This document shows, one piece after another, positions 22,633 through 32,781 of a stretch of DNA of 64,000 bases (its first letter is position 1; each line of letters starts with the position of its first letter). Made by a program: the position numbers and the translations under genes. The notes under the pieces are model-generated. The model searched no databases, had not been told where the DNA came from, and saw nothing but the letters and a program-made list of their open reading frames with translations. This DNA comes from CAYLRU01 sp964386565. Its GTDB lineage: Bacteria > Desulfobacterota > Desulfobacteria > Desulfobacterales > UBA5616. The stretch lies in NCBI GenBank assembly GCA_964386565.1, contig CAYLRU010000002.1:1-64000 (forward strand), in the 5' to 3' direction.

Positions 22633-25236
22633 TTAAACAACAATATTCACCAGCTTGTCCTTTACCACGATCACCTTTCTTATGGGTTTGTTTTCGATAA
22701 ACTTCCGCACCCGCTCATCGGAAAGGGCGGTCTGCCTGATGCTGTCTTCATCTGTGCCCGCCGGAACATCAAACCGGCTCCGGAGTTTCCCGTTCACCTG
22801 GACAACGATGGTCAGTTCATCTTCCTTTAAGGCGTCTTTACGAAATGTGGGCCACTGGGCCTTCACCACGGTGTCGGCGTTTCCCAATTCCCGCCAGAGT
22901 TCCTCTGCAATGTGGGGAACGATGGGGGACAGCAGCAGCACGACGGTTTCCAGCGTGAATTTCACGACACCCCGGTCAACGGCTGAGGCGCCCTCGATGT
23001 CAATGCTGTACAGAACGTTGACCAGTTCCATCACCGCGCTGATGGCGGTATTGAAGTGAAGGCGGTCCTCGATATCCCGGGTAACCCTGAAGACGGTCTG
23101 ATGGGCCTTTTTATAAATTTCCTTGAATTCGCCCTCAACCGCATCCGGACTGCCGGTAAACGGCTCAACACCTTTTAAAAACGGCGTCAGCCTTTCCGCC
23201 AGACGCCACACGCGGTTCAAGAAACGATAACTGCCTTCCACGCCCTTTTCGCTCCACTCCAGATCCCTTTCCGGCGGTGCGGCAAAAAGACAAAACAGTC
23301 GGGTGGTATCCGCACCGTATCTTTTTAAGAGAACATTGGGATCAATGACGTTTTTTTTGGACTTGGACATTTTTTCCACGCGGCCAACGGTGACGGGCTT
23401 CCGGCATTTTGAACAAACCCGCCCGTCTTTTCCAGTGTCCACTTCTTCCGGGTACAGATACCCGTGTTCCGTACAGGAAACCGTCTCCTTGCACACCATT
23501 CCCTGCGTCAACAGGCGGGTAAACGGTTCCTTGAATCTTACCAACCCCATATCGTTTAACACCCGGGTGAAATAGCGGGAATACAGCAAGTGCAGGATGG
23601 CATGCTCCACACCGCCGATATAATGGTCCACGGGCATCCAGTAATCAACGTCCCTGGGATCGAAAATGCCTTTGTCGAATTTCGGGCTGCAGTACCGCTC
23701 AAAATACCATGAGGATTCCACAAATGTATCCATGGTATCTGTTTCCCTTTTTGCATCCGGTCGTCCGCATGCAGGGCAGACGGTTTTCTTAAAGTATTCC
23801 AGTTCCGGTAACGGAGACCGTCCTCCGGCCAGTAAATCCGCATTTTCGGGAAGCAGGATGGGCAGGTCGGATTCAGGCGCCGGAACAATCCCGCAATCCG
23901 GGCAATGAATCATGGGAATGGGCGCTCCCCAATAACGTTGCCGGGATATTCCCCAGTCCTTCAGCCGGAAATTGACCGAGCGTTCGCCCAGACCTTTTTT
24001 TTCCAGATAGGCGACAACGGCCTCTTTTGCATCGGCGCTGTTCATGCCGTTGAACGGACCTGAATTAACCATTACCCCTTCATCCACATAGGCTTCCGTC
24101 ATGGTATTTGCATCAAGGGGCTCTTTCGGGGAATCCACCACCACGACAATATCCAGTCCGTATTTTTTCGCAAAATCAAAATCCCGCTGATCATGCGCCG
24201 GAACCGACATCACGGCGCCGGTTCCGTATTCCATCAAGGCAAAATTTGCCGTATAAATGGGCATCTGCCGACCGGTTACGGGATTTATGCAATATGCGCC
24301 GATAAATACGCCTTCTTTTTCATACTGGTCTATTGCCTGCTGGGATCGATCCTGCAAGGAAATTTTATCCACGAATTCCAGGACCACCTCTTTTTGTTCC
24401 GTATTTTCCGACAGGTCTGCAACCAGGGGATGTTCAGGAGCCAGGCACATGAACGTGGCCCCGAATACGGTATCCGGACGGGTGGTAAATACGGTGATGG
24501 CTTCGTCAACACCCTCCGGAGGGTTTAAAATGTGAAACCGGATCTTTGCCCCAATGCTTTTTCCGATCCAGTTTTTCTGCATGGACATCACTTTTTCGGG
24601 CCAGCCGGGTAATTGATCGCAGTATTCCAACAGGTCCTGGGCATAGTCGGTAATTCGGAAAAACCACTGGGAGAGTTTCTTCTGACGGACCGGCTTTCCG
24701 CAACGCCAGCACATCCCGGCCTCCACCTGCTCATTGGCCAGGACCGTCTGGCAGGGTTCGCACCAGTTAACGTAGGATTCCTTTCGATAGGCCATGTTCT
24801 TTTCATACATCTTGAGAAAAAGCCACTGCTCCCAGCGGTAATAATCCGGTTTACAGGTAGCGATCTCCCGGTCCCAGTCATATGAAAATCCAAGCTCCTT
24901 TAACTGGGACCGCATGGCATCGATATTGTCATACGTCCATTTTGCCGGATGGGTATTGTTTGCGATAGCCGCATTTTCCGCAGGCATGCCGAATGCATCC
25001 CATCCCATGGGGTGAAGAACATTATAACCCTGCATTGTTTTGTACCGGGCGATGACATCGCCGATGGTGTAATTCCGCACATGCCCCATGTGGATCTTGC
25101 CCGACGGATAGGGAAACATCTCCATCAGGTAATATTTTTCCTTTTGATCGTCCGCCTTCACTTTGAACAGCTTATGGTCTTCCCAGTACTGCTGCCATTT
25201 GGGTTCGATTTTCTTTGGATCATATTTATCGTCCAT
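22633..25236 (-). CDS. leuS: Leucyl-tRNA synthetase
   Basis: The 867-aa class I synthetase has the HIGH-type motif in PYPSGKIHMGHVRNY (about 43-57), a CP1 editing domain with TTRPDTVFG, a zinc-like C-x2-C region (CRKPV and CPACGRPD) and KMSKS at 622-626. The order leuS-lptE is conserved in many Gram-negative bacteria. GGAGG stands ten bases before the ATG. Confidence 0.97.
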   Translation of the reverse strand: MDDKYDPKKIEPKWQQYWEDHKLFKVKADDQKEKYYLMEMFPYPSGKIHMGHVRNYTIGDVIARYKTMQGYNVLHPMGWDAFGMPAENAAIANNTHPAKWTYDNIDAMRSQLKELGFSYDWDREIATCKPDYYRWEQWLFLKMYEKNMAYRKESYVNWCEPCQTVLANEQVEAGMCWRCGKPVRQKKLSQWFFRITDYAQDLLEYCDQLPGWPEKVMSMQKNWIGKSIGAKIRFHILNPPEGVDEAITVFTTRPDTVFGATFMCLAPEHPLVADLSENTEQKEVVLEFVDKISLQDRSQQAIDQYEKEGVFIGAYCINPVTGRQMPIYTANFALMEYGTGAVMSVPAHDQRDFDFAKKYGLDIVVVVDSPKEPLDANTMTEAYVDEGVMVNSGPFNGMNSADAKEAVVAYLEKKGLGERSVNFRLKDWGISRQRYWGAPIPMIHCPDCGIVPAPESDLPILLPENADLLAGGRSPLPELEYFKKTVCPACGRPDAKRETDTMDTFVESSWYFERYCSPKFDKGIFDPRDVDYWMPVDHYIGGVEHAILHLLYSRYFTRVLNDMGLVRFKEPFTRLLTQGMVCKETVSCTEHGYLYPEEVDTGKDGRVCSKCRKPVTVGRVEKMSKSKKNVIDPNVLLKRYGADTTRLFCLFAAPPERDLEWSEKGVEGSYRFLNRVWRLAERLTPFLKGVEPFTGSPDAVEGEFKEIYKKAHQTVFRVTRDIEDRLHFNTAISAVMELVNVLYSIDIEGASAVDRGVVKFTLETVVLLLSPIVPHIAEELWRELGNADTVVKAQWPTFRKDALKEDELTIVVQVNGKLRSRFDVPAGTDEDSIRQTALSDERVRKFIENKPIRKVIVVKDKLVNIVV

Positions 25237-25306
25237 TCAACCGGTGTACCTCCGTTTTTTTAAAAAAGGCAAGAAAACAAGGCGCCGGGGAACAGCATAC
25301 GGCTTA

Positions 25307-25334
25307 AGTCCCGATACCCGATTCCCAGCATTAA
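25307..25334. repeat. Heptad-repeat spacer (four units)
   Basis: Phased units such as AGTCCCG, ATACCCG and ATTCCCA lie in the divergent leuS-rng region upstream of the rng promoter candidate. Confidence 0.5.
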
Positions 25335-25421
25335 CCGCCCTTTTGCCACAATACGCCCCAAAGATCAAGACAGACTGTGTGGGCGGAATTTGCGTCTTTG
25401 GCCGGCTGTTCCAAAAATCGT

Positions 25422-25450
25422 TTGACTTGTACCGGACAATTGCTTATTTA
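25422..25450 (+). promoter_or_regulatory. Candidate promoter of rng
   Basis: TTGACT at 25422-25427 and TATTTA at 25445-25450 with an ideal 17-base spacer. The predicted leader is about 105 nt before the rng ATG. Confidence 0.5.
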
Positions 25451-25561
25451 GGCAAAAAAACCAACTGTTGCGATTTTCTGCAACCTTCAACAATCACCCC
25501 AAATGCGGGTTATTGTCCAGTTATTTGACGATAATCTGTTTTTTTTCGTATCGGAAATTTT

Positions 25562-27025
25562 ATGACAACAAAAATATTGATAAATGCCGGCGATCCCGAA
25601 GAATGCCGAATCGCCAAAGTTAAGGACAACAAGCTGATGGAGTTCCATATTGAAAGCGCCGCTAAGGAAATCACCCACGGCAACATCTATAAAGGTGTGG
25701 TTTCCCGGATAGAACCGGCGCTTCAAGCAGCATTCATCGAATACGGTGCGGAACGCAATGGTTTCCTGCAGAAGAATGAGATTCATAATGATTATTTTCA
25801 GGAAGATGTCTCATACAATCAATCCATTCAGCAGATGTTGAAACGCGGGCAGGAACTCATGGTCCAGGTTACAAAAGATCCTGTCATGAAAAAAGGCGCC
25901 ATGCTCACCACGTTCATATCCCTTGCCGGACGATTTATTGTGCTCATGCCGGGAAGCGAAACCAGGGGCATATCCCGAAAAATCGAAGATGAAGATGAGC
26001 GTAAGCGGTTGAAGAATATCCTGAGCACGCTGAGAATTCCCGAAGATTTCGGCGTCATCATCAGGACAGCGGGCGTAAACTGCACCAAAACGGCCATCAC
26101 CAGAGACCTTTCATATCTAATGCGATTGTGGAAAACCATCAAGAACGAGGTCATGAAAACACCGGCTCCGGCCCTATTACACAAGGAACGGAACCTGGTC
26201 CTGCGGTCCCTTCGGGACTATTTCACGCCGGATGTTACGGAAATTCTCATCGATGATGTGGTAAAGTTCAAGGAAGCCAAGGAATTCATAAAAATCATAT
26301 CTCCCAAACATACGAAAGTCGTCAAACATTACAGCGGCGAAAAACCTATTTTTTCAAAACATCAACTGGAACAGCAAATCGCTTCCATCTATGAAAACCG
26401 TGTCAATCTGAAATCCGGCGGTTCCATCGTCATAGAACAGACCGAAGCCATGGTTTCCATCGATGTCAATTCGGGCAAGGCCACGGGTCAGAAATCCATC
26501 GAGGGAACAGCCTTTCAGACAAACCTGGAAGCAGCCGAAGAGATTGCCCGGCAGCTTCGTATCCGGGACCTGGGGGGCCTGATCGTCATCGATTTTATCG
26601 ACATGAAAGACAACAAACACAAGACCAGCGTTGAAAAAGCATTAAGAAACCATGTAAAAACCGACAAGGCCAAAACCAAGATCGGAAAATTGTCAAAATT
26701 CGGTCTGATCGAAATGTCAAGACAGCGTATCCGGCCTTCCATCGAATACGGCGGTTATATCCCTTGCGACCATTGCAACGGCAAGGGAACACGCCCGTCC
26801 GTCGAAACCCTGGGCATACGGTTCTTAAGAAAGTTAAGCATGGAAACGCTGAAAGATGATCTGAAAACCGTCAAGGGGATATTGCCCACGGAAGTGGCCT
26901 ATTATCTGCTGAACAAAAAACGAAAAGAGATCATGGAACTGGAAATCCAGCGGAATTTAAACATTATTATTTCATCAGACAGCGCCATGCTCCCAGGTGA
27001 CAGCCGGATTATCTGCGACAAATAA
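25562..27025 (+). CDS. rng: Ribonuclease G (RNase E/G family)
   Basis: This endoribonuclease matures 16S rRNA and cleaves mRNA. The 487-aa protein has an S1 RNA-binding domain (about 36-115, GNIYKGVVSRIEP), then the catalytic DNase I-like domain with metal-binding aspartates in DVNSGK (Asp301) and VIDFIDM (Asp344), and the zinc-link CDHCNGKG (Cys402, Cys405). The length, with no long disordered C-terminal scaffold, fits RNase G rather than RNase E. Confidence 0.94.
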   Translation: MTTKILINAGDPEECRIAKVKDNKLMEFHIESAAKEITHGNIYKGVVSRIEPALQAAFIEYGAERNGFLQKNEIHNDYFQEDVSYNQSIQQMLKRGQELMVQVTKDPVMKKGAMLTTFISLAGRFIVLMPGSETRGISRKIEDEDERKRLKNILSTLRIPEDFGVIIRTAGVNCTKTAITRDLSYLMRLWKTIKNEVMKTPAPALLHKERNLVLRSLRDYFTPDVTEILIDDVVKFKEAKEFIKIISPKHTKVVKHYSGEKPIFSKHQLEQQIASIYENRVNLKSGGSIVIEQTEAMVSIDVNSGKATGQKSIEGTAFQTNLEAAEEIARQLRIRDLGGLIVIDFIDMKDNKHKTSVEKALRNHVKTDKAKTKIGKLSKFGLIEMSRQRIRPSIEYGGYIPCDHCNGKGTRPSVETLGIRFLRKLSMETLKDDLKTVKGILPTEVAYYLLNKKRKEIMELEIQRNLNIIISSDSAMLPGDSRIICDK

Positions 27026-27080
27026 TTCGCCGGTGCCCTGCATACCGATTTGGCGTGGTATGGAAAAAGGGCAGACAACG

Positions 27081-27120
27081 GGCCAGCCCCTCAATTTTAT
27101 ATTTCGGGGCCTGCTTTTTT
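27081..27120 (+). terminator. Terminator after rng
   Basis: The arm CCAGCCCC near 27083-27090 pairs with GGGGCCTG at 27106-27113 (one bulge), followed by C and six Ts. Confidence 0.55.
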
Positions 27121-27121
27121 A

Positions 27122-27338
27122 AATTTCCCGCTTGGCACGATTATCCCCATTTCTCACCAGTGGGCCACTGTTCAGTAAAAAAATAATCCCGGTAATATTG
27201 ACACACCCGGCAGTTTCTTGTAACAGTGTCTTCGCCGCTGATTCGGCCCATAAACAACAGGATATGATACAACCTGTTAAATTTATATAAAATTAACTAA
27301 CCAGACATTGCCGGAAGGCGATCACATAGTGTGATACC
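27122..27338. other. Intergenic region upstream of the LysM-like gene
   Basis: No coding signal on either strand. A TTGACA at 27198-27203 could be part of a promoter, but the match downstream (TGTAAC after 15 bases) is weak. The last 60 bases are AT-rich. Nothing else is recognised. Confidence 0.4.
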
Positions 27339-28103
27339 ATGCCCCCCCGAAAATCGAATAAATCCCGATTCTTTCCAGCTTTTGCAATCATTATGGCATT
27401 AGGCGCTGGAATTGCCGTTTATTTCAGCTTTTTGAGCAAACCGTCCAACATACCGGATACACCTGTAATCCTTGAAAGGACGCAGCCGGTTCCCGAATCT
27501 TCGCCGGTCATCGATTACAACGAACTGGAAACAGACCAGGAGATGAAAGCCCTGATGGCGGACAGAAAAGCCGAATTCGGCGTGGACAAAGGAATCGACA
27601 TCATCGCCAAACCGGACGAAACCTTAAAAGTGGGGGATACCACCGTTTCCATGCGGGAAATTCTGGACAAAATCCGACTCAAAGAGGGGGGTATCGTTGA
27701 AGACACCCTGAATGCCGACGGTACGGCCGACCGGTCATATGGCGGTACATACGGGATATACGTCGTTCAACCAGCCGACAATATATGGAATATTCATTTT
27801 AAATTCCTTCAGGATTATTTTAAGCACAAGGGCATTTCACTCTCACCCTTATCCGATGAGCCCAATATGAACGGATACAGCTCAGGCGTGGGAAAAGTGT
27901 TGAAGTTTTCCGAAAACATGGTCCATATTTACAACCTGAAAGAAAAAAAGCTGGATGCGGATCTGGACCTGATCTATCCATTAAATAAAATCATCGTTTA
28001 TAACATGGACAGGGTATTTTCCCTTCTTGACCGGATCGACTACGCTAATGTAAATCGGATTCAATTCGACGGTGAAACCCTGTGGATCCCGGCCAGGCAG
28101 TGA
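27339..28103 (+). CDS. Membrane-anchored protein with degenerate LysM-like domain
   Basis: The 254-aa protein has a basic N-terminus (PPRKSNKSRF), one membrane helix (about 12-30), a proline-rich periplasmic stretch and a conserved-looking middle (KPDETLKVGDTTVSMREIL). It then has YGIYVVQPADNIWNIHFKFL, which reads like the first half of a LysM domain, and ends YANVNRIQFDGETLWIPA, which could be its second half. A peptidoglycan-associated role is inferred. I do not recognise a named family. It lies between rng and purB with its own upstream gap. Confidence 0.7.
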   Translation: MPPRKSNKSRFFPAFAIIMALGAGIAVYFSFLSKPSNIPDTPVILERTQPVPESSPVIDYNELETDQEMKALMADRKAEFGVDKGIDIIAKPDETLKVGDTTVSMREILDKIRLKEGGIVEDTLNADGTADRSYGGTYGIYVVQPADNIWNIHFKFLQDYFKHKGISLSPLSDEPNMNGYSSGVGKVLKFSENMVHIYNLKEKKLDADLDLIYPLNKIIVYNMDRVFSLLDRIDYANVNRIQFDGETLWIPARQ

Positions 28104-28190
28104 GACGGCCGATTTTTTTAACCGTTGCGGCAAAAAGGGGAAGCGATTGCAACATGTTGACGTGGTATGGTTGAACAGAAAGGCACGGAC

Positions 28191-29486
28191 ATGATCAAAC
28201 GATACAGCCGAAAAGAAATGGCAACTCTCTGGACGGATGAAAATAAATACCGGACATGGCTTAAAGTAGAAATTCTGGTATGCGAGGCCATGGCGAAACT
28301 GGGAAAAATTCCCCAAACAGCAGTGGACATCATAAAAGAAAGGGCGGACTTCTCCATAGAGCGAATCGAGGAAATCGAGGCTGAAAGCAAACACGACGTC
28401 ATCGCCTTTTTAACCAACGTGGCCGAACACGTGGGGCCGGAATCCCGATTCATCCACCTGGGTCTGACGTCCTCCGATATTCTGGATACCGCCATGGCCT
28501 GCCTTCTGCGTCAGGCCGGGCAGATCATCTTAAAAGACATTGACCGCCTCCTGAACGTTATCCGGAAAAAGGCATTTGAACATAAAGACACCGTGATGGT
28601 GGGCAGGTCCCACGGTATCCATGCGGAACCCATTACCTTCGGCCACAAAATGGCGGTATGGTACGACGAAATGAACCGCAATAAAAAACGAATCCAAAGC
28701 GGCGTGGATTCCGTCAGTTTCGGAAAAATATCCGGCGCCGTGGGCACATTCGCCAATATTCCGCCGGAAATCGAGGCCTATGTCTGTAAAAAACTCGATC
28801 TTAAACCGGCACCGGTCTCCACACAGATCATTCAGCGTGACCGCTATGCCGAATTTTTTACCGCTCTGGCCATTACCGCCTCTTCCATTGAAAAAATGGC
28901 AGTGGAAATACGCCATCTGCAGCGAACGGAAGTTCTGGAGGTCGAAGAATATTTTTCAAAAGGGCAAAAGGGGTCATCCGCCATGCCGCATAAACGAAAC
29001 CCCATCGGTTCGGAAAATATGAGCGGAATCGCCCGGCTTGTCCGATCATACGCACTGGCCGCACTTGAAAACATCCCGCTGTGGCACGAACGGGACATCA
29101 GCCACTCATCCGTGGAACGGGTGATTGCCCCGGACGCCACGATTCTCATGAACTACATGTTGAACAGATTTGCCGGTATCGTTGAAAAACTGGTGGTCTA
29201 CCCGGATAACATGTTGAAGAATCTTGATCGTCTGAACGGACTGATCTTCTCCCAGCAGATTCTTCTGGCATTGGCCGAATCCGGGGTAAGCCGGGAAGAT
29301 GCCTATAAAATGGTCCAGGCCCGGGCCATGCAGGTATGGGAAAATAATGAGGATTTCAAGACCCTGATCTTAAACGACAAAACCATAGGAAACCATCTGA
29401 GCCGGGAAAAAATTGAAGAAATATTTGACGTCAAGTATCATTTAAAGTATATCAGCGCCATTTTTGATCGTGTATTTAATACGTGA
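28191..29486 (+). CDS. purB: Adenylosuccinate lyase
   Basis: It acts twice in purine synthesis (SAICAR to AICAR, adenylosuccinate to AMP). The 431-aa protein carries the lyase signature GSSAMPHKRNP, the early SKHDVIAF and GLTSSDILDTA motifs, and RSHGIHAEP with the catalytic His. I set the start at ATG 28191 because GAAAGG lies 7 bases before it. The longer frame from 28167 would add eight residues. It is the short, Bacillus-like class. Confidence 0.96.
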   Translation: MIKRYSRKEMATLWTDENKYRTWLKVEILVCEAMAKLGKIPQTAVDIIKERADFSIERIEEIEAESKHDVIAFLTNVAEHVGPESRFIHLGLTSSDILDTAMACLLRQAGQIILKDIDRLLNVIRKKAFEHKDTVMVGRSHGIHAEPITFGHKMAVWYDEMNRNKKRIQSGVDSVSFGKISGAVGTFANIPPEIEAYVCKKLDLKPAPVSTQIIQRDRYAEFFTALAITASSIEKMAVEIRHLQRTEVLEVEEYFSKGQKGSSAMPHKRNPIGSENMSGIARLVRSYALAALENIPLWHERDISHSSVERVIAPDATILMNYMLNRFAGIVEKLVVYPDNMLKNLDRLNGLIFSQQILLALAESGVSREDAYKMVQARAMQVWENNEDFKTLILNDKTIGNHLSREKIEEIFDVKYHLKYISAIFDRVFNT

Positions 29487-29606
29487 TGTGGGTTGAGCGT
29501 TTCGGGTTTTTCCTTGCCGCAAAAGCCGCTACCCATAACCGGCAGGGTATCAACCGCAACAGATGAACTCACAGACAAGCACCGTAAGATATAAAGGAGG
29601 TATGAC

Positions 29607-29966
29607 TTGGTGAACATCGCATACGCCATGGGACAAAGCGGAGCAGGCGGACAGGCAGGGGGAGGTTTAACGGCGTTTATCCCACTGATTCTCATGTTCG
29701 TCATTTTTTATTTTTTGCTGATTCGCCCCCAGCAAAAAAGAGCCAAAGAACATCGTGAAATGATCGGGAGCTTGAAAAAAGGGGACCGTATCATAACCAC
29801 CGGCGGACTTCACGGCAGGATAACGGGCATGGATGATACCACGCTGACCGTTGAAATCTCAGACAAGGTTCGCGTGAAAATTTCACGCGGGAACATTTCT
29901 TCGGTGATTCGGCCGAATGACAAACCCCAGACGACCAAAAACGGTAAGGCCGTGGGAAAAAAATAA
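29607..29966 (+). CDS. yajC: Sec translocase auxiliary subunit YajC
   Basis: The 119-aa protein has one membrane helix (FIPLILMFVIFYFLLIRPQQ) with the diagnostic IRPQQKR just after it, then an SH3-like cytoplasmic domain (GDRIITTGGLHGRI). It starts with TTG (29607) or the adjacent GTG (29610). AAAGGAGG sits 6 or 9 bases upstream. It leads yajC-secD-secF, the standard operon. Confidence 0.94.
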   Translation: MVNIAYAMGQSGAGGQAGGGLTAFIPLILMFVIFYFLLIRPQQKRAKEHREMIGSLKKGDRIITTGGLHGRITGMDDTTLTVEISDKVRVKISRGNISSVIRPNDKPQTTKNGKAVGKK

Positions 29967-30067
29967 TCTTATTTCATGTTTCCCGGCATCCGGCACCGGG
30001 CAGTGCAAAACAATCGATAATTACACACCACTAACGTGAAGCGTTTACCTCAGAAAGGAATACAGCT

Positions 30068-31645
30068 TTGAAAAATCTTTCCTGGAGAACGATTTCAATT
30101 GCAGTTGTTCTCGTCGCAGCCATCGTTTATGTTCTTCCAACCATCAAACCGTCGATGTGGCCGCATAAAAGAATCAACCTGGGGCTGGATCTCCAGGGCG
30201 GCATGCATCTGGTTTTGGAAGTGGATACACAAAAAGCCGTGGAAAGCACCGTGGAGCGCATCACCCAGGAAATCCGCGCGGTCTTTAGAAAAAAGAGGAT
30301 CCGGATCACAAATATCGAAATAACCAAGGAACATGAAATTTATATCACCGTCAGCGGGCAGGACAATATCGATGCCTGTTCCCGGGTGATAAAAGAAGAA
30401 TTCCCGGATCTCACCGAAGTGGAAAGCAAAACAGAAGACGGTGTTTTTCAGGGCGCCTACGCATTGCCGTCAGACGAGATCAACCATATTAAAAAGATGG
30501 CCGTGGAACAGGCTCTGGAAACCATTCGAAACCGCATCGATCAATTCGGGGTAACCGAGCCGGATATCCGCAGGCAGGGGGAAAACCGGATTTTAATCCA
30601 GCTTGCCGGCATAAAGGACACCCAGCGCGCCAAAGAACTCATCGGCAAAACAGCGTTGCTTGAATTCAAGCTGGTGGACGAAACGCACAGCGTGGATACG
30701 GCCCTTAAGGGAAGCATTCCGCCGGGCAGTGAAATTTTATACCAGACAACCATCAATCCGTCCACCGGGCGGTCCACAAAAAGACCTTATCTGATCAAAA
30801 AACGGACGATCCTGACGGGCGCTTACCTGACCAACGCCAGGGTGCAGTTTGACTCCCAGTTCAACGAACCTTATGTAAGCATTGAATTCGACAGGAAAGG
30901 CGCCAGGATATTCGAACAGGTCACCGGAGAAAACGTGAAAAAAAGGCTCGCCATTGTACTGGATGACAAGGTCTATTCAGCACCGGTCATACAGGAAAAA
31001 ATCAGTGGGGGCCAAGCCCGCATCACAGGAAATTTCACCCATGAAGAGGCAAGGGATCTTGCCATTGTACTTCGGGCAGGCGCCCTCCCCGCCCCGGTAA
31101 ATATCCTTGAAGAAAGAACCGTGGGGCCGTCGCTGGGAAGCGATTCCATCCGCAAGGGACTTTTCTCCATGATCATCGGCGGCATCCTCGTGGTATTCTT
31201 CATGGCTCTCTATTATAAAGGTTCCGGGCTTATCGCCGACATCGCATTGGTTCTGAACATTCTGCTGATCGCTGCGGGTCTTGCCGGTTTTCAGGCAACC
31301 CTTACCCTGCCGGGAATTGCCGGTATCATTCTGACCATCGGTATGGCGGTGGATGCCAACGTGTTGATATTCGAGCGCATCCGGGAAGAAATGAATCTGG
31401 GGAAAACACCGTTGGCGGCAGTAGATACCGGGTATGAACGGGCATCACTCACCATACTGGACGCAAACGTCACCACGCTCATCGCCGCACTCGTTTTATT
31501 TCAGTTCGGAACAGGGGCGGTCAAGGGATTTGCCGTAACCTTGAGCCTGGGCGTTATTGCAAGTCTTTTTACGGCGCTGATTTTCACCCGTTCGATTTTT
31601 GAATATTTCCTGGTCAACCGAAAAATCAAAACCTTAAGCATATAG
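30068..31645 (+). CDS. secD: Protein-export membrane protein SecD
   Basis: SecD with SecF uses the proton gradient to pull proteins through SecYEG. The 525-aa protein has an N-terminal helix, the INLGLDLQGGMHLVLEV start of the periplasmic P1 domain, a large periplasmic region, and five C-terminal helices with GTVGPSLG-like EERTVGPSLGSD and AGIILTIGMAVDANVLIFERI. The start is TTG with AAAGGA nine bases upstream. Confidence 0.96.
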   Translation: MKNLSWRTISIAVVLVAAIVYVLPTIKPSMWPHKRINLGLDLQGGMHLVLEVDTQKAVESTVERITQEIRAVFRKKRIRITNIEITKEHEIYITVSGQDNIDACSRVIKEEFPDLTEVESKTEDGVFQGAYALPSDEINHIKKMAVEQALETIRNRIDQFGVTEPDIRRQGENRILIQLAGIKDTQRAKELIGKTALLEFKLVDETHSVDTALKGSIPPGSEILYQTTINPSTGRSTKRPYLIKKRTILTGAYLTNARVQFDSQFNEPYVSIEFDRKGARIFEQVTGENVKKRLAIVLDDKVYSAPVIQEKISGGQARITGNFTHEEARDLAIVLRAGALPAPVNILEERTVGPSLGSDSIRKGLFSMIIGGILVVFFMALYYKGSGLIADIALVLNILLIAAGLAGFQATLTLPGIAGIILTIGMAVDANVLIFERIREEMNLGKTPLAAVDTGYERASLTILDANVTTLIAALVLFQFGTGAVKGFAVTLSLGVIASLFTALIFTRSIFEYFLVNRKIKTLSI

Positions 31646-31673
31646 CCGTTAATCAACTGCAAAGGAAGCATAC

Positions 31674-32705
31674 ATGCAATTTATAAAACCTGATGTGAAC
31701 ATCAATTTTATCGGCAAACGAAATTTTGCCTATATTTTTTCCGCTGTCCTCATTCTGATCAGCATTGCCTCCCTGGTTGTCCATAAAGGTCCCAGATACG
31801 GTATCGATTTTTCCGGCGGCACATTGGTCCAGGTTAAATTCGACACCACCGTTAAAGTTGAGGATATTAAAACCGGCCTTAAAGCCACCGGCCTTGATTC
31901 TTCGTCGGTTCAACATTTCGGTGAAAAAGCAGCCCATGAATATCTTATCCGGACCGATATTTCCCAGGACACCAATGAAGGATTCTCAACCCGTCTTGAA
32001 ACCAACCTGTTTAACGCCACCGGAAGCAAAGTAGAGATCCGGAGGATAGAAATGGTCGGCCCCCAGGTGGGTAAGGATTTGCAGGAAAAAGCGCTTTTTG
32101 CCATGTTTTTCGCCCTTTTGTTTATCACCATTTACATATCCGGCCGGTTTGAATTCAAATGGATGATCAGCGGCATCATGGCGGCGGCGTTAATGGGAGC
32201 GGTCTATCTCCTCTCCCTGTTTGACGTCAGCATCGCCTTTCTGATTGCAGCGGCACTTGTCGTCACCATTATCCTGTTCTGGTTTCTGGAGTTGAAATAT
32301 GCCATGGGTGCCATTGTCGCCATTATCCATGACGTTACCATCACCGTGGGCTTGTTTTCCATTTTCAACAAGGAGTTCACCTTGCCCATTATTGCAGCCC
32401 TGCTGACGATTATCGGATATTCACTAAACGACACCATTATCGTTTTTGACCGTATTCGCGAAAATTTAAAAAAATACCAGCGGTCTCCTCTGGACATCAC
32501 TATCAACAAAAGCATCAATGAAACACTCTCGCGGACCATTCTGACCTCTTTTACCACCCTGATCGTGGTATTGATGCTGTTTCTGTTCGGCGGCGGAATA
32601 ATCCATGATTTTTCATTTGCCTTGCTTGTGGGCATCCTGGTGGGAACATATTCCTCCATTTTTGTCGCCAGTCCCATATTGCTGGCATGGCAAAAAAGAA
32701 CCTAA
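31674..32705 (+). CDS. secF: Protein-export membrane protein SecF
   Basis: The 343-aa partner of SecD has a first helix, the GIDFSGGTLVQVKF motif, VGPQVGKDL and a five-helix C-terminal block with IGYSLNDTIIVFDRIREN, where the Asp is in the proton path. AAGGA precedes the ATG by a few bases. It follows secD by 28 bp. Confidence 0.96.
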   Translation: MQFIKPDVNINFIGKRNFAYIFSAVLILISIASLVVHKGPRYGIDFSGGTLVQVKFDTTVKVEDIKTGLKATGLDSSSVQHFGEKAAHEYLIRTDISQDTNEGFSTRLETNLFNATGSKVEIRRIEMVGPQVGKDLQEKALFAMFFALLFITIYISGRFEFKWMISGIMAAALMGAVYLLSLFDVSIAFLIAAALVVTIILFWFLELKYAMGAIVAIIHDVTITVGLFSIFNKEFTLPIIAALLTIIGYSLNDTIIVFDRIRENLKKYQRSPLDITINKSINETLSRTILTSFTTLIVVLMLFLFGGGIIHDFSFALLVGILVGTYSSIFVASPILLAWQKRT

Positions 32706-32781
32706 ACGGTTAACGATCCCTGCGGTTCCCAAATGAAGGGACTGCGGGAGATGATTTTGCTCCTGCGTCTGATTTTACGCC

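Noticed and set aside
27124..27150. Sigma-54 promoter (TTGGCACG)
   Set aside because: The -24-like TTGGCACG lacks the GC of the -12 element at the correct distance.
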